Source: Thermomicrobiales bacterium (GTDB lineage Bacteria; Chloroflexota; Chloroflexia; Thermomicrobiales; UBA6265). From it: DNA of 46,608 bases. The translations under genes were made by a program, and so were the position numbers. Shown piece by piece: positions 17,813 to 26,650 of the stretch. A model generated the notes under the pieces. That model made no database searches. It saw nothing but the letters and a program-made list of their open reading frames with translations, and was not told the DNA's origin. Numbering within the stretch: the stretch's first letter is position 1; the number at the start of each line of letters is the position of its first letter. The stretch is taken from positions 1 through 46,608 of the forward strand of contig JAMLHN010000031.1 in assembly GCA_023957115.1 (NCBI GenBank), in the 5' to 3' direction.

Positions 17813-17893
17813 TAGGACCGGCCCGTATGTGATGCGCGGGCTCGACTCGCTGTGGCGAGGAGGTTGCTCGACTTCGCTCGAAACGACGAATTC

Positions 17894-17920
17894 ATTCCTA
17901 ACTCCTAAATCCCAACTCCA
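17894..17920 (-). repeat. Heptamer array, right arm
   Basis: On the minus strand: GGAGTTG, GGATTTA, GGAGTTA, GGAAT, matching three units of the left arm at 17644 in order. The stretch 17813-17893 between the MITE-like element and this arm holds a CGACTTCGCTCGAAACGAC segment like a widespread intergenic repeat. Confidence 0.8.
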
Positions 17921-18062
17921 CAATCCTTGGCATTTCTGAGCAACAACCTCTCGAAATCAGCTCATATCGGCGAAGAGTACGCGTTCTACCGTACGTTGAA
18001 GGGAGTCGTATGTGGCGCTGACCTACCCGTCAGAACGACATACGCCAGGAAAGGAGCATGTG

Positions 18063-18482
18063 ATGAACGCGCGAATACGCACCGGTCTCGGCGTTATTGC
18101 CGTGGCCACGGTGGCGGCGCTGGTCGTCTATGGCTTGATTCGTGGGCTGTGGCTGGAACCGATCGCCGAGCAGAATGGAAGCGACGAACCAGTCACCTGG
18201 GCAATGGTGCTGGGGGCAACGGTGATCGCCGGGTTCCTGGCCTGGGGCGTCGCGACCCTGATGGAACGGGCCGGTAAGGCCCGCTGGTGGCCGGCCCTGG
18301 GCAGCACCGTGCTGGCCCTCTCGATCCTCGGTCCGAGTTACCTCGCCGATGGCGCATCCGCCGTGGCGCTGATCATTCTGCATTTCACGGTCGCCATCAT
18401 CCTGATCACCGGCTTCTCCGGACTGATTCTGCCTGGACGGGCGCCCGGCAACCTCTCGAACCCGTTTGCCGGGAACAGGTAG
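18063..18482 (+). CDS. Four-helix membrane protein of unknown function (DUF6069-like)
   Basis: 139 residues from ATG 18063, which has AAAGGAG at good distance; the upstream open frame has no ribosome site. Four hydrophobic segments are visible (about 9-25, 45-62, 76-92 and 98-120). The layout resembles DUF6069 proteins. No functional residues are recognised. A hairpin terminator follows. Confidence 0.65.
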   Translation: MNARIRTGLGVIAVATVAALVVYGLIRGLWLEPIAEQNGSDEPVTWAMVLGATVIAGFLAWGVATLMERAGKARWWPALGSTVLALSILGPSYLADGASAVALIILHFTVAIILITGFSGLILPGRAPGNLSNPFAGNR

Positions 18483-18509
18483 GATTCCGTCAGGACCGAT
18501 CGATGCAGT

Positions 18510-18535
18510 GAGGCGTCCCGATTCCGGGACGCCTC
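18510..18535 (+). terminator. Hairpin terminator
   Basis: 11-bp perfect stem, 18510-18520 with 18525-18535, loop ATTC, 28 bases past the stop of the membrane protein. Confidence 0.6.
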
Positions 18536-18544
18536 GTGTGCACT

Positions 18545-19834
18545 ATGCCTGCAAAACCGAACGGGAGAGAATACCTGCCCATGCTCGCCGAACGTATGCT
18601 CGCGACCAATCCGAAGCTCATCGACGCCGCAGTCGAGCTCAATCAGCTCGGCGCGCTCCCCGCGAATAGCTTTCTCTTCGACCTCGACGTCGTTGCCGAA
18701 AACGCTCGCATGCAGGCCACCGAGGCGCAACGCCTCGGACTGACGACCTATCTGATGACCAAGCAGATTGCCCGGAACCCCATGGTGACCAGGACCGCGC
18801 TGGCCAACGGGATCGACAAGACCGTGGCGGTCGATGTGCAATGCGCGCGTATGCTCGCTCGTTACGGTATTCCCATAGGCCATATCGGCCAGATCAACCA
18901 GATTCCGAAACACCAGATCGATTGGGCGGTAGCACAGCATCCGGACGTTATCACGGTCTACAGCCGGCAGGCGGCCGAATGGGTTTCCGCCGCGGCCGCG
19001 AAGATCGGCCGGTTGCAGCATGTGCTGGTGCGGGTTTGGGACGAGGGCGACATCTTCTTCGATGGGCAGGAAGGCGGGTTCCGCGCCGAGGAGTTCGTCG
19101 ATGCGGTGCGCGCGATCGACGCCTTGCCGAATCTGGTGGTGGTCGGCGCAACCTCGTTTCCTTCGATGGAATACAGCTTCGATGCCGCGCGTTTCCCGGT
19201 GCAACCCTTACCGAACTTCGCCACCGTCCGCACCGCGCTCGAGCGCGCCCGCGCCGAGCTGGGACTGGAGCTTCCGGAGCTCAATGCGCCCGGCGCAACA
19301 CCTCGGTCGCCACCATGCAAACCATAGAAAGATGCCGGCGCCACCCAGGTCGAGCCAGGCGGTCTCTGCGGCACCACGATTCCACAGATGATGTTCGGCA
19401 GGCGCGCACGAGCGTCCGGCCTATATCTATGTCGGTGAGATCAGTCATCATTTCCGGGACTACGCCTTGGCGGCGGTATCTAAGGCGCTGCTCGGTCCAT
19501 TGTTCAAGACATGGGGAGTGGACCGCATTCGTCGGTACGACCCCAGGGCGGCCCGGAACAATCCGATTGCCTATGCCCATATCGACCAGGTGATGGACTA
19601 CGTTCTTCCGACGAAACCGGCGGACCGTTGCCAGATCGGCGACCACCATTCGCCTTCCCGGTCTGCGCGCAGGCGCAGATGTCCCGAGCCTACACGGTGG
19701 CCGTCAGTGGTTCGTCGGGTCAACCGATGATCGAGCATCTTCGACCACGCCGCCACCATGCTCGACGAGCACCTCGTTCCCTTGCCAGTCGAGGTGAGCG
19801 CCCAGGATCGGTGCATGCGGTGCGCGGCAGGTAA
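18545..19834 (+). pseudogene. YhfX-like PLP enzyme (alanine racemase N-fold), frameshifted
   Basis: The first 250 or so codons are intact and match YhfX of E. coli from memory: TNPKLIDAAVELNQLGALP, YLMTKQIARNP, VAVDVQCARML, HIGQINQIPKHQ and LNAPGAT. ATG 18582 is the start that aligns best. The frame breaks at about 19300. Later pieces in other frames still match the family: VEPGGLCGTTP (about 19350), YVGEISHHFRDYALAAV (19430) and DYVLPTKPADRCQIGDHH (19595). Several indels are needed to restore the protein, so it is probably inactive. YhfX is a PLP-binding protein of unknown reaction. Confidence 0.75.
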
Positions 19835-19846
19835 CGCGAGGGTTGA

Positions 19847-19862
19847 GCAGTCAGCAGTCAGC
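19847..19862 (+). repeat. Short heptamer run (GCAGTCA)
   Basis: Two exact 7-base units and a partial third. The same unit is repeated four times at 21985-22012, in the same orientation, so the two runs enclose the pyruvate-kinase-like remnant as direct repeats. Confidence 0.6.
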
Positions 19863-20081
19863 GATGCGTATGGGCGAAAATGAGCTAACCATAATTTTGC
19901 CTCTTAGGGTAGTGTGCTGCTTGCCGGGGTGCTGAACGAGACCTTGCCCGAGAAATGCGATGCTTTTGGGATCAGCATGCCTGATGCCAGCATGCCTCCT
20001 CCCAGGTTCGAATTGTGAAATCACGGTAAAGCGGGCTTTCCGGGGGCGGCACGGGGCTGGCATCTCGCCAGAAAGGGATGA

Positions 20082-21955
20082 ATGACGACCAGTGCGAAGC
20101 CCGGTGCGGAGAATGTCTCCACGGATCTCGAACGGCTCGGCACAGCCGAGCACGAGATCGCTCAGCCAGCCATCTCGAGCTCTCGGACGCTTCGATCTCG
20201 CGCTCACCGAAGCCCTGTCGAATCTTCCCCGCCGGTCGGTCGGGTCGATCCGAGCTTCCAGTCCAACGTGTGTAATCTCATCATACCTGGAGCCTGGCGG
20301 GCGTCTGCGCCCGTTGCGGTGGGCTCTCGAACTGGACTCGTCGCTCCGGGCCAGTCCGGAAGGGGCATTCAGGCCAGTATCAGGAACGTGCTCGCCATGC
20401 TCCACGCGCTGATCTCGACCGGCCCGATCGGTGCAGCAGGCCGCCCCGCCGGTTCATATCCTGCGGGGATGCCCTGCTCGCCAAACATGCGGCCGTTGTT
20501 CGGCGAGCCGCCGGCCCGCCGTGCGCCCCGCATCATGGTGACCGCCGCTGCGAGCTCGCCTGCGACCATGCGCTGACCAGGATGTGCCGAGGGCGGGAAT
20601 GGACGTCCTGCGCATCAACTGCGCGCTCGACGATGCGCGTCGGTCTGGGCCCAGATGATCGCGACCTTGCGGGCGCGGAAGCCGAGCAGAGGTCTCCCGC
20701 CAGTGCGCCGGTTCTCATGGACCTGGCCGGGTCCCAAGCCGCACTGGCCCGATCGATCCGGGCTTGCCAGTCCGCCCAGTTCGTCCCAGGCCGAAATCGG
20801 TACAGGGTCATAGTGAACCAGCCCGCGTCCTGGTGGCCGGCGAGCTGCCCGACACAACCGCAGCGCCGTGTTTGGCGCTTCCGCCGGTGTTTCAGGCCAG
20901 TTGCCGACCAGGAGATGCCCTCACGTTCCGGGATGCGCGTCATCAGAAAGCGGACCTCACCATTGCGACGACTGGAAGACGTCGGGCGAAACCAGCCGGA
21001 CGCCTGCCTGCGTGGTCCCAGATTCGCCACCTCCACGGCCACAGCGAACGGACCACGGCCGATCAGAATCTGCCAATTGTGGCTATGTTCGGCAGCACGC
21101 CATTACCGTGCACGCGTGGCAAGCAACTGGTCCTCACGCGCGTTTGCTTTCAGGCTGGACGCAACGCCACCGTGGTACCGGCGAGCGGCAACCGGCCGGA
21201 TCGAAACGCCTTCCGGAGGTGTTCGATTGTGCCGCGCGCGCGGGCGAACCGGTCTGGTTCGACGATGGAACGATCGGTGGGGTGATCGAGCGCACGACCG
21301 GCGATGAAACCTGATCCGGATCACCCAGGCCGCCACGGAAGCGGGCGTTGCGCCCCGAGAAAGAGATCGCTTTCCGGAAACCGAAACAAATCGCACTGAC
21401 GGCAGGACCTCGCCGACCTTGCCTTCGTCGTCGAGCATGCCGATATGATCGGGTACTCCTTCGTCAACAGTAACGGATGTGACCCAGCTTCTGGGAGATC
21501 CAGCTGCGCTCGGGTAAACGCCCCGGGGCTCGTACTCCAAGATCAGACCCGGCGTGCATTGCTCGGCTCCCCCACATGCTGCTGGAAGCGATGCGATGGC
21601 CGCGGGTTGGATCTCATGGTGGTAGCGCGGGGATCTGACGGTCGAGGTCAGATTCAATGGCTGAAATCTGCGGGAAGAAATTCTCTGGCTGGCCGGAGCG
21701 GGACATGTCCCGGAAGTCGTCCTGGAGCCACGCAAGTATTGGAAGCCGCTGGCCAAGACCGGGTTCCATCCCGTTCCGTCGACGGCCATGGGCGAACGCG
21801 CTGAATGCGTCATGCTGAATAAGGGCCATTATCGTGGCGGCCATCGACGCGCACCTCGACGACATTCTCACCCACATGTCGATCTGCGCAGAACCGATCC
21901 TTCTGCCAGCTGAAGGCATGGAAGCTCGCGCTTGCAGGCTGGCAGGCAGCACGCA
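20082..21955 (+). pseudogene. Pyruvate-kinase-like gene remnant
   Basis: No single frame is long, but fragments in all three plus frames line up, in order, with a pyruvate kinase that has a long N-terminal extension: ASIRNVLAMLHALI (about 20375), LFGEPPARRAPRIMVT (20500), GMDVLRINC then VWAQMIATL (20597-20670), VLMDLAG (20710), GEPVWFDDGTIGGVIE (21240), DLADLAFVVEHADMIGYSFVNS (21408), LPHMLLEAMRWPR (21570), WATQVLEA-like text (21730) and MGERAECVMLNKG (21787). The many indels over 1.9 kb indicate real decay. No comparable intact copy is in the window. Confidence 0.7.
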
Positions 21956-22037
21956 GCATGCGGCAGGCACGCAGAATTGAGCCGGTCAGCAGTCAGCAGT
22001 CAGCAGTCAGCGAGAAGGGCAAAGGGCAAGAGGCAAA
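21941..22037 (+). repeat. Composite heptamer array of three families
   Basis: Three runs follow each other: about five units of the GCAGGCA/GCACGCA type (21941-21975), four of GTCAGCA (21985-22012), and three of GGGCAAA type (22017-22037). All keep a 7-base period. Confidence 0.75.
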
Positions 22038-22179
22038 AGTGGCGGCCAGTTTGACCCATAATCATGCTGACTGCCGCGTGCTCGGTTTTGCTCTCTCACG
22101 CGGGCTCGTATGCACAGCATACATATCGAACAAGCGCCATCTGGCAGCGAGGCCCGTCATGGTCGGTAGACGATCGGTC

Positions 22180-22848
22180 CGGCAAACCCGTTCTCGACGG
22201 CCACCCTCTCCCAACAGGTGTATGCGCATCTGCGCGCCGGCATCCTCGATAATACCTATCCCCGGTTCCGCACTTCCCGAAGAAGCCTTGCCGCCAGCTG
22301 AATGTCAGCCGTGTTCCGGTGCGCGAGGCGCTTCGCCGGCTTTCCGCCGAGGGGTTGGTGACGGTCGTACCAGGGCGCAGCCGTGACCAGAGGCTGACCT
22401 CGAAACAGATCTCGATGCCTACCAGGTCCGAGGGAAGCGCTGGAAGTGCTGGCGATGCGGCACAGCGTTCCCAAGCTGACCGCGGCCGACATCGAGCAAC
22501 TCGATACGTTGCAACAGGCCATGCAGTCGGCGGCCGATGCCGGCGATGCCAATGCCTTCTTCACCGCCAATGCCGCATTCCACGGGTTCTTGGTCGACAA
22601 AGCCGGCAACGGTGACCTGAAGTCGATCTACGAAAGCCTCATCGACCGCATGCGCCGGTATCGCACCCCCTCGCTCGATCTCCGTGGCGGTATGGCGATG
22701 TCCATCGATGAGCACGCCGCCATCCTGCACGCCGTCCGCAACGGCAACGCCGACGAGGCGGCCCACCTGATCGCCGAGCATATCCACGTCCCGCAGGGGA
22801 TTTTGGAAGAGGAATTGGAGAACGGGGAGCTGGGAGCTAGGAGCTAGG
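22180..22848 (+). pseudogene. GntR/FCD-family regulator, frameshifted
   Basis: The C-terminal FCD ligand domain is open from about 22446 (TAADIEQLDTLQQAMQ, then HGFLVDKAGN and DEHAAILHAVRNGNADEAAHLI). The winged-helix N-terminus is still legible but broken: SQQVYAHLRAGILDN at about 22212, then NVSRVPVREALRRLSAEGLVTVVPG at about 22303 in another frame. Two or more indels separate them. It would have been the natural regulator of the + strand catabolic genes downstream. The final residues ELGARS and the TAG come from the heptamer array. Confidence 0.75.
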
Positions 22849-22881
22849 TTTTTGGAGTTGGGTGTTAGGAGTTGGGAGTTG
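22811..22881 (+). repeat. Long heptamer array, left flank of cassette 1
   Basis: About ten units in strict 7-base register. The last four (22854-22881: GGAGTTG, GGTGTTA, GGAGTTG, GGAGTTG) are repeated inverted at 23301-23328 with 27 of 28 bases identical. The last units also supply the GGGAG ribosome site of the enclosed gene. Confidence 0.9.
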
Positions 22882-22886
22882 GAGGA

Positions 22887-23303
22887 ATGAGCGAACGCGT
22901 TCGCAACTTCCGAGACCTACGCGTCTGGCAAAACTCGATGGATCTTAGCGAAGAGATCTATCGATTGACGTGGTCTTTTCCTGAGCGAGAGCGTTTTAGT
23001 CTCGCTAGCCAACTCCAGAGAGCCGTCGTTTCCATTCCCTCGAATATCGCGGAGGGACATGCTCGTGGTCATTCGAACGACTATGTGCGGTTTCTGTCGA
23101 TTGCGAGGGGTTCCGCGGGAGAGGTAAGCACGCAATTGGATCTTGCCACACGGCTCGGGTATGTCCAGCAGAATCGGTCCCGGCAACTCATTGCTCAAAT
23201 AGAAGACCTGACTCGCCAAATTACGGCACTTCGCACATCTATTGAATCGAGGATTGATAAGCCCAAGCGCCTGGCAGAGCCGGATCCTCCGCCATATGCC
23301 TAA
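22887..23303 (+). CDS. Four-helix-bundle protein (S23/IVP type), cassette 1
   Basis: 138 residues from ATG 22887. The family hallmarks are plain: FRDLRVWQNSMDL at the start, FSLASQLQRAVVSIPSNIAEG in the middle and YVRFLSIARGSAGEV after it. These proteins form four-helix bundles that assemble as pentamers; relatives are encoded inside 23S rRNA intervening sequences, and the Avd accessory protein of diversity-generating retroelements has the same fold (family knowledge). No reverse transcriptase is nearby. The gene fills the space between two inverted heptamer arrays almost exactly: five bases after the left one, and its TAA is the first codon-length of the right one. Confidence 0.9.
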   Translation: MSERVRNFRDLRVWQNSMDLSEEIYRLTWSFPERERFSLASQLQRAVVSIPSNIAEGHARGHSNDYVRFLSIARGSAGEVSTQLDLATRLGYVQQNRSRQLIAQIEDLTRQITALRTSIESRIDKPKRLAEPDPPPYA

Positions 23304-23328
23304 CTCCCAACTCCTAACACCCAACTCC
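23301..23328 (-). repeat. Heptamer array, right flank of cassette 1
   Basis: Reverse complement of the last four units of the left flank with one mismatch. It includes the TAA stop of the enclosed gene. Confidence 0.9.
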
Positions 23329-23351
23329 TACCGCGTGTTGAAAGGATCGAC

Positions 23352-24383
23352 GTGACCAACGCCAAATTCGGAGTCAATCTCAATAATCGTGAACCGCTGA
23401 TTGCGCCGGTGTACGGGTTGCAGGATTTGCTCGACCTGTCGACCGTGGCTGAGGAGCGGGGGTTCGATTCAGTGTGGGTGGGCGATTCGCTCTTTTCCAA
23501 GCCGCGCTGGGAGCCGATCAATGTGCTTTCGGCCATCTCGCAGCGAACCAAGACGGTGAAGCTCGGCACGGCCTGCATGGTTTCCGGCACGCGCGATCCG
23601 CTGTATCTGGCGCTCGAGTGGGCGACGCTCGATGCGCTTTCCAATGGACGGACGATTCTCGGTACGGGAATGGGCAATCCGGAAGAAGGGGTTCGGCGCG
23701 AATACGAAGCCGTCCGACTCGAATTCGAGAAACGCGCGAGCATCTTCGAAGAAGGGCTCGATGCGCTGCGCCAGCTCTGGACCACCGGCAAGGTGGATCT
23801 GGACGGGCAGTTCTACAAATACGACAACATCTCCTTCTATTCCGGCACCGAAATGAAACCGCTCGGTCCGGTGCAGACCCCGCCGCCGATTTGGGTGGTG
23901 AGCAACCCGCGCCTGACGGTCGGCAATAAAGAGGAAGCCAGGACCGAAAAGGTCATCAGCAAAGCGGCCCGCCGAATCGCTAAATACGGCGACGGCTGGA
24001 TGACCTGCTGCCGCGCCCGGCATCCCGAGGAGTTTTCCGCCCAGCTTGCGCAGGTGCACGACGCCATCGAAGAAATCGGTCGCGATCGCTCCGAGTTCGT
24101 CATGTCCTACCAGGTCACGATGAACATCGCCGACTCCCGCGAGGAAGCGCATGCCGGTATCAACTCGTACATCAGTCAGTACTACCCCGAGCTGAGTAAG
24201 GCTATGGATCTGCTCGAATGGGGCCCCATCGGCACCCCGGACGACGTGATCGAGTGGCTCAAGACCTTCCAAGCGGCCGGTGTGGACTATTTCATTTGCC
24301 GCTTTGGGTCGCTGGACCAATTCGGCCAGGTGGAGCGGTTTGCGAAGGAAGTGCTGCCAGCGTTCTCGGGACCTGGGAACTAG
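23352..24383 (+). CDS. LLM-class (luciferase-like) flavin-dependent oxidoreductase
   Basis: 343 residues from GTG 23352, with AAAGGA upstream. Hallmarks of the bacterial luciferase-like TIM barrel are present: TVAEERGFDSVWVGDSLF, KLGTACMVSGTRDPLYLALEWATLDALSNGRTILGTGMG (in parts, about 75-113), and RIAKYGDGWMT. It should use FMNH2 or F420H2 with O2. It is the first intact gene of the catabolic region, so a monooxygenase step on a B6-derived ring is a possibility but the substrate is not shown. The TAG stop lies in the heptamer array of cassette 2. Confidence 0.88.
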   Translation: MTNAKFGVNLNNREPLIAPVYGLQDLLDLSTVAEERGFDSVWVGDSLFSKPRWEPINVLSAISQRTKTVKLGTACMVSGTRDPLYLALEWATLDALSNGRTILGTGMGNPEEGVRREYEAVRLEFEKRASIFEEGLDALRQLWTTGKVDLDGQFYKYDNISFYSGTEMKPLGPVQTPPPIWVVSNPRLTVGNKEEARTEKVISKAARRIAKYGDGWMTCCRARHPEEFSAQLAQVHDAIEEIGRDRSEFVMSYQVTMNIADSREEAHAGINSYISQYYPELSKAMDLLEWGPIGTPDDVIEWLKTFQAAGVDYFICRFGSLDQFGQVERFAKEVLPAFSGPGN

Positions 24384-24403
24384 GCAATAGGCAATAGGCA
24401 AAA
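24383..24403 (+). repeat. Heptamer array, left flank of cassette 2
   Basis: GGCAATA, GGCAATA, GGCAAAA, followed by GTG. The inverted counterpart is at 24907-24937. The units are unrelated to those of cassette 1. Confidence 0.85.
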
Positions 24404-24901
24404 GTGGTGGATGAGCTGCTGAAAAACGAATTCGACGAAGCGGTAGAGCACACCGATCTCTTTGATCAGAGGACGAGTTCGTACTCCTCGATCGAAGAAG
24501 CACGCGCGCCATACCGAACGATTCAGGATTACCGAGATCTACGGGTCTGGCAGCTTGCCATGGACTTTGCCATTGCCATTTATCAGAGTACCAATGCGTT
24601 TCCGACGGACGAGCGTTTTGGCCTAACGAGTCAATTGCGTCGTGCTGCTGTATCTGTGCCATCAAATATTGCCGAGGGCAATGCACGAAACAGCACTGCA
24701 GACTACCTCCGCTTCTTGCGGATCTCACGCGGATCACTTGCTGAAATCAACACACACTTGCTCATTGCGAAGCGTCTTGGGTATCTGGACGACGGCTCGT
24801 CCTCATCTCTATTGTCCAAGACAGATGAACTGATGCGACAACTCACCTCTATGCATAGCGCCATCGAGCGTTCTGCTGCCGGAAACAACCGAAGCCCCTG
24901 A
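24404..24901 (+). CDS. Four-helix-bundle protein (S23/IVP type), cassette 2
   Basis: 165 residues. Same family as the protein at 22887: YRDLRVWQLAMDFAI, FGLTSQLRRAAVSVPSNIAEG, YLRFLRISRGSLAEI. It has an extra N-terminal 37 residues if GTG 24404 is the start; a later start is possible. Like cassette 1 it is bounded by an inverted pair of heptamer arrays, immediately before the start and five bases after the TGA. Base composition is less GC-rich than the flanking catabolic genes, which suggests independent arrival. Its insertion separates the LLM gene from the NicX/M29 gene. Confidence 0.9.
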   Translation: MVDELLKNEFDEAVEHTDLFDQRTSSYSSIEEARAPYRTIQDYRDLRVWQLAMDFAIAIYQSTNAFPTDERFGLTSQLRRAAVSVPSNIAEGNARNSTADYLRFLRISRGSLAEINTHLLIAKRLGYLDDGSSSSLLSKTDELMRQLTSMHSAIERSAAGNNRSP

Positions 24902-24906
24902 CCCCT

Positions 24907-24937
24907 CACTTTTGCCTATTGCCCTTTGCCTCTTGCC
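24907..24937 (-). repeat. Heptamer array, right flank of cassette 2
   Basis: On the minus strand: GGCAAGA, GGCAAAG, GGCAATA, GGCAAAA, then GTG. The last two units and GTG match the left flank exactly. Confidence 0.85.
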
Positions 24938-24961
24938 GTTTTCAGTAGAAAGGACTCAACA

Positions 24962-25969
24962 ATGGCTGAACTCGATAAAGGTCTTCGACAGGATGCGGAG
25001 CTGATCGTCGGGCTGTGTATGTCCGTCGAGGAGGGCGACACGGTCACCATCATCACGGACAACGATCATCTGACCGAGGCGGATGCGCTGGCGCAGATCG
25101 TGGTCGAGCGGGGCGGATTCCCCGTGGTGATGAACAATGAGTACCAGGTCAAGAAGGCGATTGCCGATATGACCTTCCCGATGGCGCCGCCGAAGAATCT
25201 GCATCAGGCGATGGTGAGCTCGGACGAGATCATCATCATCACGAACCTGGAATGGGCCAACCGCTTCGCCCATGTCTCGGCGGTGCGCGAATCGTGCGAC
25301 AACAATGCCAAGATCGCGTCGGTCGAAGAGGGCATCGGCAGCTGGAATCTGACCGAGGCCGACATTCTCGATGCCACCAACCGCGCCAAGGCCGCCATCG
25401 AGGCGATGAAGGGCGCCAAATGGTGCCATGTCACGTCTCCGGCCGGGACCGACCTGCGCGTCAATATCGAAGGACGCCCGGCGCTGGAAGTGACCCCGAT
25501 CAAGAAACGCGGTCAGATGATGGGCCCGATCCCCCTCTGGTCCGAAGTCGCCTTTGCCGCGGTCGAGGACAAGACCGAAGGACGTGTGGTGGTCGACGGC
25601 ATCATGCTGGGTATCGGGCTTCCGGGACAGACCCCGAATCCGATCGAGTGGCGGGTCGAGAAGGGTAAGGCGGTCTCCATCGAAGGTGGCGAGGAAGCCG
25701 AGCGGCTCAAGGAGGTCATCGAGGGCGTCGACGGCGCCACGGTCATCGGCGAGTTCGCCTTTGGCACCAGCGAGAAATCCCCGACCGGCTCGCCCTCTGA
25801 GAAGGGTTTGCTCGGCACCGTGCACTTCGCGCTCGGCGACAACCACAATGCCTATCCGGGTGGGAAGAACGTCAGCAAGCTGCACCTGGACGGCAACTGC
25901 CTGAACGCCTCGCTAATGATCGAGGACACGGGCGTCTACATCGTCAAAGATGGGAAGTGGGCGCTGTAG
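24962..25969 (+). CDS. NicX / M29-peptidase superfamily metalloprotein
   Basis: 335 residues from ATG 24962 (AAAGGA upstream). The C-terminal half carries the superfamily metal site: Glu264 in VIGEFAFG, His288 in GTVHFALG, and His308/Asp310 in LHLD; SPAGTDLRVNIEGRPA (about 159-174) is also typical. The superfamily holds M29 aminopeptidases and 2,5-dihydroxypyridine 5,6-dioxygenase (NicX), an Fe(II) ring-cleaving enzyme. As I recall it, NicX has His where this protein has Glu264, so the peptidase-like site cannot be excluded. Placement among B6-ring enzymes favours a ring-cleavage or amide-cleavage role (inference). Confidence 0.75.
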   Translation: MAELDKGLRQDAELIVGLCMSVEEGDTVTIITDNDHLTEADALAQIVVERGGFPVVMNNEYQVKKAIADMTFPMAPPKNLHQAMVSSDEIIIITNLEWANRFAHVSAVRESCDNNAKIASVEEGIGSWNLTEADILDATNRAKAAIEAMKGAKWCHVTSPAGTDLRVNIEGRPALEVTPIKKRGQMMGPIPLWSEVAFAAVEDKTEGRVVVDGIMLGIGLPGQTPNPIEWRVEKGKAVSIEGGEEAERLKEVIEGVDGATVIGEFAFGTSEKSPTGSPSEKGLLGTVHFALGDNHNAYPGGKNVSKLHLDGNCLNASLMIEDTGVYIVKDGKWAL

Positions 25970-25977
25970 AGCAACGG

Positions 25978-26005
25978 GTCCTGGGGCCGGAGTCCTGAGC
26001 CCTGA
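25978..26005 (+). repeat. Heptamer array (GTCCTGA family)
   Basis: GTCCTGG, GGCCGGA, GTCCTGA, GCCCTGA. It starts eight bases after the stop of the NicX/M29 gene. Confidence 0.7.
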
Positions 26006-26017
26006 GACGAATCGGGC

Positions 26018-26246
26018 GTAGTCGAGGGGGTGTCTGCCCTCTCGATTCCCGGAATGGGTACGTGGGTATACGGCGGAGTTTCGCCCTCATCCATCCCCCC
26101 GGGCCCCCTTCCTTCTCCCAATATTGGGAGAAGGAAGGGGGAGAACGAAAGAGATCCCTCCACTTCGGTCGGGATGACGGAGTGGGGGGAACATAGCCTC
26201 GGAGAGGCTTGGCTCTGTGAGCCCCTGGTTTCAACCTGGGGAAACG
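26018..26246. repeat. Composite leader of four hairpin repeats before the cupin gene
   Basis: In order: a GTAGTCGAGGGGG-type hairpin (26018-26044), a 38-bp perfect palindrome rich in C then G (26104-26141), an AGATCCCTCCACTTCGGTC segment of a widespread intergenic repeat (26151-26178), and a CCTCGGAGAGG plus CCCCTGGTTTCAACCTGGGG double hairpin (26197-26246). The last three classes recur in the same order before the ABC gene at 32573. Confidence 0.75.
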
Positions 26247-26269
26247 TGGCCGAAAACGACAGGAGAGCA

Positions 26270-26644
26270 ATGAGCACGAGCGATTTTGGGGTGACGGTGG
26301 TCCCCCTCGACCAGGTGAATGAGATTCCATTGCCGAATGGGAGCTGGAGCAAGATGGCGCTGACGGGTGATTCCGTCTCCGGCATCGTCTCCTCGCTTGG
26401 CTACTCGGTGTTCACACCGGGGACGGAGCTGGCGATGGTCTCGCATGAGGTCGAGGAGGTCGCCTTTGTCGTGACCGGTACCGGCGAACTGCGCACGGAG
26501 CAGGAAACCGCTCCGTTCAAAGCCGGCGATGCCATCCACATCGCGCCCCGCGTCTGGCACGCCGTGGTCAACACGGGTGACGAGGACGTCATCATGGTTT
26601 TCGGGTTCCCATATCCGGCGTATCCCCCGACGGAGCGGAAATGA
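26270..26644 (+). CDS. Cupin-domain protein
   Basis: 124 residues from ATG 26270 (AGGAGAG upstream); the longer open frame upstream is repeat DNA. A single small beta-barrel is indicated by FTPGTELAMVSHEVEEVAFVVTGTGEL and FKAGDAIHIAPRVWHAVVNTGDEDV. Metal-type residues His60-Glu-x-Glu in the first motif and His in RVWHAVVN in the second are present. It could be a small dioxygenase, isomerase or a sensor for pathway intermediates; the neighbourhood suggests a role in B6-ring breakdown. Confidence 0.8.
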   Translation: MSTSDFGVTVVPLDQVNEIPLPNGSWSKMALTGDSVSGIVSSLGYSVFTPGTELAMVSHEVEEVAFVVTGTGELRTEQETAPFKAGDAIHIAPRVWHAVVNTGDEDVIMVFGFPYPAYPPTERK

Positions 26645-26650
26645 TGAGGG

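Noticed and set aside
22811..22881. Heptamer arrays as CRISPR arrays
   Set aside because: Units are 7 bases with no spacers and no cas genes are present.
22887..24901. Diversity-generating retroelement, because the four-helix proteins resemble Avd
   Set aside because: No reverse transcriptase, template repeat or variable-repeat gene was found in the window.
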